This document shows positions 1 to 4,233 of a DNA stretch of 7,766 nucleotides, piece by piece. Every line of letters begins with the position of its first letter. The stretch's first letter is position 1. The notes beneath the pieces are model-generated. The model worked only from the letters and a program-made list of their open reading frames with translations. It was not told the origin of the DNA and searched no databases. The DNA lies in assembly GCA_030039825.1 (NCBI GenBank), contig JASHUV010000164.1, positions 1 through 7,766 on the forward strand, given 5' to 3'. Origin of the DNA: Thermoplasmata archaeon (GTDB lineage: Archaea; Thermoplasmatota; Thermoplasmata; Lutacidiplasmatales; UBA184). A program made the position numbers and the translations under genes.

Positions 1-323
1 GAGAACGACTTGCCGCAGGAGCAGGTCGCCTTGGCGTTCGGGTTGAAGATCTTGAACCCGGACTGCTCGAGCCCCATCAGGTAGTCGACCTTGAGGCCCT
101 CCAGGAGCGGCGCGCTCGACCGGTCGACGACGACCTTCAGGCCCTCCCGCTCGAAGGCGACCTCGTCGCCGGACTCGGGTCGGTCGAACGTCATCCCGTA
201 GGTGAGCCCCGAGCAGCCGCCCCCCTGGACGTAGAGCCGGAGCGCCTGCCCGCTCTTGCCGTCCTTCGCCATGATCCGGACGACCTGCTCGTAGGCCGCC
301 GGCGTCACCTCGACGTGCACCAT
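1..323 (-). CDS. HesB/IscA/ErpA-type iron-sulfur cluster carrier (3' partial)
   Basis: A-type iron-sulfur carrier, which in this family accepts [Fe-S] clusters from a scaffold and hands them to client apoproteins in the cytosol. The minus strand reads 107 codons from ATG at 323 to the left edge, so only the last few residues are missing. The three family cysteines are present: C37 in the GGGCSGLTYG motif and C101/C103 in the C-terminal CSCGKSF motif, 64 residues apart, which is the usual spacing. The second pair is CSC rather than the commoner CGC, a tolerated variant. Length agrees with the family (about 105-120 residues). A TATA-like TTTAAT box centred about 25 bases upstream of the ATG supports this start and a leaderless mRNA. 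It diverges from the glutamine amidotransferase gene. IscA, ErpA, SufA and HesB cannot be told apart from this fragment, so no symbol is given. Confidence 0.93.
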   Translation of the reverse strand, partial: MVHVEVTPAAYEQVVRIMAKDGKSGQALRLYVQGGGCSGLTYGMTFDRPESGDEVAFEREGLKVVVDRSSAPLLEGLKVDYLMGLEQSGFKIFNPNAKATCSCGKSF

Positions 324-342
324 CGTCGCCCCCCGGTCGTTC

Positions 343-353
343 CGATTAAATCA
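343..353 (-). promoter_or_regulatory. TATA-like box of the iron-sulfur carrier gene
   Basis: Read on the minus strand this is TGATTTAATCG, an AT-rich island in very GC-rich DNA. The TTTAAT core (345-350) is centred about 25 bases before the ATG at 323. That places transcription initiation at or next to the start codon, as in archaeal leaderless transcripts. The identification rests on position and composition only. Confidence 0.6.
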
Positions 354-378
354 CCGCGGAGGGGAGTAAAAGGGTATC

Positions 379-403
379 GTCGGCCGGTGGCGCCGACGCC
401 ACC
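379..403. promoter_or_regulatory. Overlapping inverted repeats between divergent promoters (candidate operator)
   Basis: Two perfect inverted repeats overlap here. One is GGTGGCG-CCGA-CGCCACC at 386-403 (7-base arms, 4-base spacer). The other is GTCGGC at 379-384 with GCCGAC at 392-397 (6-base arms, 7-base spacer). They cannot both form as hairpins at once. The site lies between the two divergent TATA-like boxes, roughly 47-80 bases upstream of either predicted start, where a regulator could act on both genes. In DNA this GC-rich, short GC palindromes also arise by chance, so a regulatory role is only inferred. Confidence 0.3.
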
Positions 404-419
404 TCCCGATCCGCGCCGA

Positions 420-429
420 GGATTTATCC
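420..429 (+). promoter_or_regulatory. TATA-like box of the glutamine amidotransferase gene
   Basis: GGATTTATCC contains a TTTAT core (423-427) centred 25 bases before the ATG at 450. This is the expected TATA position for a leaderless archaeal transcript, and it helps choose 450 over the in-frame ATG at 315. An additional AT-rich stretch (AGTAAAAGGGTAT, about 365-377) lies further upstream and is not at a promoter distance for this start. Confidence 0.6.
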
Positions 430-449
430 CGGGGCGCGTAGCGACGTCC

Positions 450-1307
450 ATGTGCCGACTCTTCGGCCTCCTCGGCCACGCCCGCTCGAGCGCCGAGCCG
501 TGGCTCGTCACCTCCGAGCGCTCCCTCCTCCGCCAGTCGAACGGATCGACCGCCCAGATCCAGGAGGACGGGTGGGGGATCGGCTGGGTCGCGCCCGGTG
601 AGCCGCTGAAGGTCGAGAAGGGGACGATCGGCGCCTACGCGCCCGGCGAGGTCGAGCGGTTCCGGGCGATCGCTCACCGCGCCCAGGGGCCGCTCGTCGT
701 CGCCCACCTCCGCAAGGCGAGCAACCCGATGAGGCTCCCGGAGAACCGGCTCCGCGCCCTCGAGAACAGCCAGCCGTTCTCCTACCGGCAGACGATCTTC
801 GCCCACAACGGGTCGATCCTCTACCCGCGCGAGACGCGCCCCCTTCTCGGGCCGTACGAGGAGAAGGTCCGGGGCATCAACGACAGCGAGGTCCTGTTCT
901 ACCTCTTCCTCCGGCACCTCGACGACGTCCCGGAACCCGTGGCGGCGTACAGCCGGACGATGGCCGACCTGTTCCGCGTCTGGCAGGAGCTCGGGAGCCC
1001 GCGCGGGGGACCGTACTCGGGCCTCAACATGCTGTTCTCCCGGTCGCCCGACGAGCTGTGGGCGTTCTGCAACTACCGCGGCGAGCACGGGACCGGCCTC
1101 CTCGACACGACGGTCCCGTACTACCAGATGACCTACCGGGCGGGACCCCGCGAGGTCGTCGTCGCGAGCGAGCGCTGCGACGGCGCCGCCGTCGGATGGA
1201 CGCCCCTACCGAACGGCTCCTTCCTCCACGCCCGGTCCGAACGGGGCCTCGTCGGGGTGAGGACCGGGACCATCCCCCTTGCCCCGGAGCTCCGGACGCT
1301 CGCGTAA
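450..1307 (+). CDS. Class II glutamine amidotransferase, YafJ/GATase_4 type
   Basis: 285-residue N-terminal-nucleophile amidotransferase domain protein. The family releases ammonia from glutamine or a related gamma-glutamyl amide, and Cys2 becomes the catalytic N-terminal nucleophile after Met removal. The protein begins MCRLFG. It then shows EDGWGIGW (39-46), HLRKAS (86-91), ENSQPF (105-110), FAHNGS (117-122), NDSE (144-147) and GLNMLFS (191-197), in the order typical of YafJ/EgtC-like proteins. Length is close to the family norm (about 250-280), so there is no fused synthase domain. The open frame runs upstream to an ATG at 315. That start would bury the catalytic cysteine 46 residues into the chain, so 450 is clearly correct, and a TATA-like box 25 bases upstream agrees. 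The substrate is unknown. EgtC is a hydrolase in ergothioneine synthesis, but no other ergothioneine gene is visible here. Confidence 0.92.
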   Translation: MCRLFGLLGHARSSAEPWLVTSERSLLRQSNGSTAQIQEDGWGIGWVAPGEPLKVEKGTIGAYAPGEVERFRAIAHRAQGPLVVAHLRKASNPMRLPENRLRALENSQPFSYRQTIFAHNGSILYPRETRPLLGPYEEKVRGINDSEVLFYLFLRHLDDVPEPVAAYSRTMADLFRVWQELGSPRGGPYSGLNMLFSRSPDELWAFCNYRGEHGTGLLDTTVPYYQMTYRAGPREVVVASERCDGAAVGWTPLPNGSFLHARSERGLVGVRTGTIPLAPELRTLA

Positions 1308-1346
1308 CGCGACGCGTCCCATCGCGCTCCCCCCCCGGTCCCGCCG

Positions 1347-2111
1347 ATGAGCCTCCGGCCCGACGCTTGGACCCCGGGAGCGAGCTTCCCGGTCCAGAGG
1401 GAGATGATCTCCGGGCCGGACCTCGGCGCGGGCTACCTCCATCAGCTCACCCGGGACCGCGCGGGGGGGAGGGTCGCGTTCACCTTCCACGCCCAGGCCG
1501 GGGGGGAGGACGCCTCCGGGCCGCCGAAGGGACCCCTCGGACCGCTCGGTTGGACCTTCCCCGAGGAGATGTGCCCGCTGGGAGGCCGAGCGTGCTGGCA
1601 TCGGCGCTTCGAGCTCGTGGAGTCGGAGACCGGGCTCGTCCGGGCGACCTACCAGCGCACGCGCCTCGTCCTCGCCGCGATGCTCGACGCGCTCTACGGC
1701 GGCGCCCCGCCGGCGATCGGTCCGGCCCTCGAGGAGGTCCTCGACCGGTTCGCGTCGGACCCGGCGGGGCCCCTCCCGACGTGGGGGATCACGGGCGAGC
1801 TCGCGGAACGGCCGACCGGGGGCGATCGACCCGTCGGGTCGATCGAGATCCTGACCGACGTGGAGGGGGTGCGACGGATCGCCGAGGTGCTCCGCGACTA
1901 CCTGATCGAGCCCCCCGCCACGACGATGTGGGGCGCGCGACGGCTCGTGGCGGCCCGCGCGTTCGTCGGAAGCCCCGCCTCGGGCGCGCGGGTCGGCTGG
2001 TCGGCCGACCCGGCCGGCGCCGTCGTGGTCGCCCGGGAGATCGCCCGTGGGGCCCGCCGGGTCCCGATCGCCGCGCCCCCGACGTTCGCCGCGGAGCGCG
2101 TGGACAGGTAG
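1347..2111 (+). CDS. Unrecognised protein, possibly a degenerate nucleotidyltransferase-like fold
   Basis: 254-residue soluble protein that I do not recognise. It has no signal peptide or membrane segment. The central part carries two cysteines, C76 and C83, in EEMCPLGGRACWHRRFEL (73-90), followed by a helix-like stretch (97-117) ending in LYGG. The segment 145-190 (TWGITGELAER, then GSIEILTDVEGVRRIAEVL) has the rhythm of a minimal nucleotidyltransferase: a G-S motif, then D-x-D in a strand, then a helix. At those places this protein has G-E and S-I-E, so the metal-binding residues would be lost. This is pattern-based inference only. ATG at 1347 lies 39 bases after the amidotransferase stop, with no clear TATA-like box or ribosome-binding site, so co-transcription with that gene is plausible. 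The frame holds GC-rich third positions throughout, which supports real coding. The nuclease gene follows 31 bases later but has its own promoter-like box. Confidence 0.72.
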   Translation: MSLRPDAWTPGASFPVQREMISGPDLGAGYLHQLTRDRAGGRVAFTFHAQAGGEDASGPPKGPLGPLGWTFPEEMCPLGGRACWHRRFELVESETGLVRATYQRTRLVLAAMLDALYGGAPPAIGPALEEVLDRFASDPAGPLPTWGITGELAERPTGGDRPVGSIEILTDVEGVRRIAEVLRDYLIEPPATTMWGARRLVAARAFVGSPASGARVGWSADPAGAVVVAREIARGARRVPIAAPPTFAAERVDR

Positions 2112-2119
2112 GTTCATAC
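2112..2119 (+). promoter_or_regulatory. TATA-like box of the Cas4-like nuclease gene
   Basis: GTTCATAC, with TTCATA at 2113-2118, is the only AT-rich patch between the stop at 2111 and the ATG at 2143. Its centre is about 27 bases before the ATG, matching the leaderless spacing seen elsewhere in this window. It suggests the nuclease can be transcribed independently of the gene upstream. Confidence 0.5.
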
Positions 2120-2142
2120 CCCGAACCCGGCGACCGAGGGCC

Positions 2143-2946
2143 ATGCAGGCCCTGACCCCCGTCCCGGCGCTCGAGCACCTGACCCCCCACGACCTCGTCA
2201 CGTACTACCGATGCCCGTACGAGATGGAGCTCCAGCACGCTCGACCCGGCCCTCACGGCGCGCCGGCCCGGATCCCGATGACCCCGACGGAGGTCGTCCC
2301 GCTCCACCGCTCGCCGCTCTTCGATCCCCCGACGTCGCGGGCCCGGGCGATCGAGGGCCGCCTCGACCTCGCCCCGTCGGACACGCTCATCTACCTCGAC
2401 GAGCGCGAGGACGGCCTCCCGGTGCTCTTCCCGCCGGAGCGCGTACGGATCGACCCCGCCTTCCACGGCGGTGAGCCGACGCTCCACGACGCGGAGCTCG
2501 GCTTCAGCGGCCGCCCGGACCTCATCGTCCGGAGGGCCGACGGCTCGGTCTACCCGATCGAGTACAAGTCGACCCACCTCTTCCTCGGCCTCCACGAGGC
2601 CCACGGCCGGTCGTTCGATGTCCTCCAGGCGATCGCCGAGTGCCGGCTCACCCACCAGGCCCTCGGGGTCCGGCCCACGCACGGCGTCATCCTCTACGGC
2701 GACGTCGCGGGCGACGGCGCCCACGAGGGCTGGGTCGAGGTGCCGTACGGCGACGCGGAGGAGAGGTGGCTCAGGGTCGCGCTCGGCCAGATCCGCGCGG
2801 ACCGCACCCGCGCCCCGGCCCCGAGCGAGCGCCACTGCTCCGGATGTGAGCCGAACGCCCTCGGTCTCTGCCGGTACGCCGCCGCGCGACCGGACCACCC
2901 CTCCCCGCACCGCGCCCCCCTCCTCCTCGCCGCCGGCGGGGTCTGA
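2143..2946 (+). CDS. Stand-alone Cas4-like PD-(D/E)XK nuclease with a probable [4Fe-4S] cluster
   Basis: 267-residue RecB/Cas4/Dna2-type nuclease. The catalytic core is visible as FSGRPDLIV (121-129, metal-binding D126) followed by YPIEYKS (137-143, E140-x-K142). QAIAEC (162-167) then fits the conserved glutamine helix of the RecB-family motif. One cysteine sits near the N-terminus (C24 in YYRCPYEMEL) and three near the C-terminus (C232, C235, C243), the layout that holds the iron-sulfur cluster in Cas4 and in the AddB/Dna2 group. Family members cut single-stranded DNA ends. It is somewhat longer than typical Cas4 (about 180-220), with an extra segment around residues 45-115. ATG 2143 is preferred over the upstream in-frame ATG at 2047, because 2047 would overlap the previous gene by 65 bases, add an Arg/Pro-rich tail and ignore the TATA-like box. 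No cas1, cas2 or CRISPR array is present, so a role in repair, replication or another defence process is as likely as CRISPR adaptation. Confidence 0.87.
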   Translation: MQALTPVPALEHLTPHDLVTYYRCPYEMELQHARPGPHGAPARIPMTPTEVVPLHRSPLFDPPTSRARAIEGRLDLAPSDTLIYLDEREDGLPVLFPPERVRIDPAFHGGEPTLHDAELGFSGRPDLIVRRADGSVYPIEYKSTHLFLGLHEAHGRSFDVLQAIAECRLTHQALGVRPTHGVILYGDVAGDGAHEGWVEVPYGDAEERWLRVALGQIRADRTRAPAPSERHCSGCEPNALGLCRYAAARPDHPSPHRAPLLLAAGGV

Positions 2947-2956
2947 GCCGGCCGAC

Positions 2957-2974
2957 GCTCCCCGGAAGGGGGGC
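2957..2974 (+). other. GC-rich hairpin after the nuclease gene
   Basis: GCTCCCC-GGAA-GGGGGGC can form a 7-pair stem (one G-U) closed by a GGAA tetraloop, 10 bases after the TGA of the nuclease gene. No T-run follows, which archaeal termination normally uses, so I do not call it a terminator. It may affect the mRNA 3' end or be a chance product of base composition. Confidence 0.25.
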
Positions 2975-2982
2975 TCCGGTGC

Positions 2983-2990
2983 GCTAAGAG
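2983..2990 (+). promoter_or_regulatory. Weak TATA-like box of the GT4 glycosyltransferase gene
   Basis: GCTAAGAG, with CTAAGA at 2984-2989, is the least GC-rich patch in the 63 bases before the GTG at 3010, centred about 24 bases upstream. The match to a TATA box is weaker than at 345 or 423, but the spacing is the same. It is used here to favour the GTG at 3010 over the in-frame GTG at 3022. Confidence 0.4.
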
Positions 2991-3009
2991 GGGGCGAAGG
3001 GGGGCCACG

Positions 3010-4233
3010 GTGGGCCCGAAGGTGAGCGCGACGACCGGGACGGGAGCCTCGCGCCGCCCCCGGGTCGCGATCGTCACCCAGGGATTCGCCCCGGCGGTCG
3101 GGGGATCGGAGCTCTATCACCTTCTGACGGCGCGCGCGCTCGTCGGCCGGGCCGACGTGGGGGTCTTCACCTCCGACCTCAACCTCGCCGGCGCGCCCCC
3201 TTCCTCCGTCCCCGGCCTGCCCGACGGGGCGGTGCGCTACCTGCGGTCGGTCTCGCTGCGGGAGGAGAAGCTCGCCGCGCCCGGACGCCTCTTTCGGGCC
3301 CTCGACGGGTTCGCTCCCGACCTCCTCTGGGGGAACCACCCGTCGCCGACCGCCGACGTCGGTGCCCTCTACGCGCTCTCCCATCGGATCCCGTGGGTCG
3401 CCACCTACCATGCCGACGTCCGGGGGATCCGGTGGCTCGACCGACGCTACCAGGCCTGGGAGGACCGGCTGCTCCGCGGCGCGGCGCTCGTCCTCGTCTC
3501 GACCGACGTCTACGCCCGTCGCCTCGAGGCGCGGTCGATCCGACCCGACCGGATCCGCTCCGTCCCGCTCGGCCCCGCCCTCCTCGGCGGGGCGCTCGGC
3601 GTCCGGCGTGTCCCTCCGGCGCCGGACTCCCCCGGACCCGAGCACCCGTTCCTCTTCGTGGGGGTCCTCGACGCCCCCCACGCCTACAAACGCCTGGACC
3701 GGCTCATCGATGCCGTGGCGGAGCTCTCGGCGGCGGGCCGCCCGGTCGATCTCCGGGTGGTCGGGGACGGCCCCTCGCGCCCCGCCTACGAGGCGCGGGT
3801 GCGGGCGCGGGGCGTCGCGGAGCACGTGACGTTCGCCGGCGCGCTCTCGGACGACGCGCTCTCGGACGCCTACGCGTCGGCCTGGGCGCTCGTCCTGCCG
3901 GCCTCGGGGCCCACGGAGGGGTTCGGGATCGTGGCGGTCGAGGCGGCGACCCTCGGATGCCCGGTCGTGCTCTCCTCGGCGCTGCCGGCCGCCGACCTCC
4001 TCGCCGGGTACGGCTTCGCCGAGCGGTTCGGCGAGGGCCGTCCGGAGGAGCTCGCCGCCGCGCTCGAGCGGCTGTGGCGCGACCCGGAGCGCCGGCGCGC
4101 CCTCGCGGCCGCCGCCCGGGACGCGGCCCCCGAGTTCTCCTGGGACCGGCTGATGCCCCGCTTGCTCGCCCCGGTCGGGGAGCTCCTCGACGCGTCGGCC
4201 CGCCGGAGGGGATGGGCGGGAGCGACCGGATGA
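3010..4233 (+). CDS. GT4-family glycosyltransferase (GT-B fold)
   Basis: 407-residue retaining glycosyltransferase expected to move a sugar from a nucleotide donor to a lipid-linked or nascent glycan at the cytosolic face. The N-terminal acceptor domain opens with RVAIVTQGFAPAVGGSELY (18-36), the glycine-rich loop of GT4 enzymes. The C-terminal donor domain begins near FLFVGVL (214-220). It contains YKRLDRL (226-232), RVVGDGP (249-255), HVTFAGALSD (272-281) and the E-x7-E signature EGFGIVAVE (E303 and E311). No membrane segment is evident, and length is normal for the family (350-420). Two GTG starts are possible, 3010 and 3022; 3010 fits the weak TATA-like box. The stop overlaps the ATG of the membrane glycosyltransferase gene as ATGA, implying one transcript and coupled translation. 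Donor sugar and acceptor cannot be deduced. Confidence 0.92.
   Translation: MGPKVSATTGTGASRRPRVAIVTQGFAPAVGGSELYHLLTARALVGRADVGVFTSDLNLAGAPPSSVPGLPDGAVRYLRSVSLREEKLAAPGRLFRALDGFAPDLLWGNHPSPTADVGALYALSHRIPWVATYHADVRGIRWLDRRYQAWEDRLLRGAALVLVSTDVYARRLEARSIRPDRIRSVPLGPALLGGALGVRRVPPAPDSPGPEHPFLFVGVLDAPHAYKRLDRLIDAVAELSAAGRPVDLRVVGDGPSRPAYEARVRARGVAEHVTFAGALSDDALSDAYASAWALVLPASGPTEGFGIVAVEAATLGCPVVLSSALPAADLLAGYGFAERFGEGRPEELAAALERLWRDPERRRALAAAARDAAPEFSWDRLMPRLLAPVGELLDASARRRGWAGATG

Noticed and set aside
450..1307. Naming the amidotransferase egtC
   Set aside because: Motifs are shared across YafJ/EgtC-like proteins, and no ergothioneine synthesis partner is seen nearby.
2047..2142. Upstream start for the Cas4-like nuclease
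   Set aside because: It would overlap the preceding gene by 65 bases and add an Arg/Pro-rich stretch. ATG 2143 has a TATA-like box at the right distance.
2143..2946. Naming the nuclease cas4
   Set aside because: The motifs fit, but no CRISPR array or other cas gene is present and the length differs, so a CRISPR role is not supported.
2957..2974. Transcription terminator
   Set aside because: A hairpin is present but no T-run follows, and archaeal termination does not generally rely on GC hairpins alone.
1789..3825. 678-residue open frame on the minus strand
   Set aside because: It runs antisense through three well-supported plus-strand genes, has an Arg/Pro/Gly/Glu-rich low-information composition and shows no motif. 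Long shadow frames are expected at this GC content.
3393..4229. In-frame upstream extension of the membrane glycosyltransferase
   Set aside because: It overlaps the GT4 coding region and translates to an Arg/Pro-rich shadow. The ATG at 4230, overlapping the GT4 stop, gives a sensible membrane protein N-terminus.
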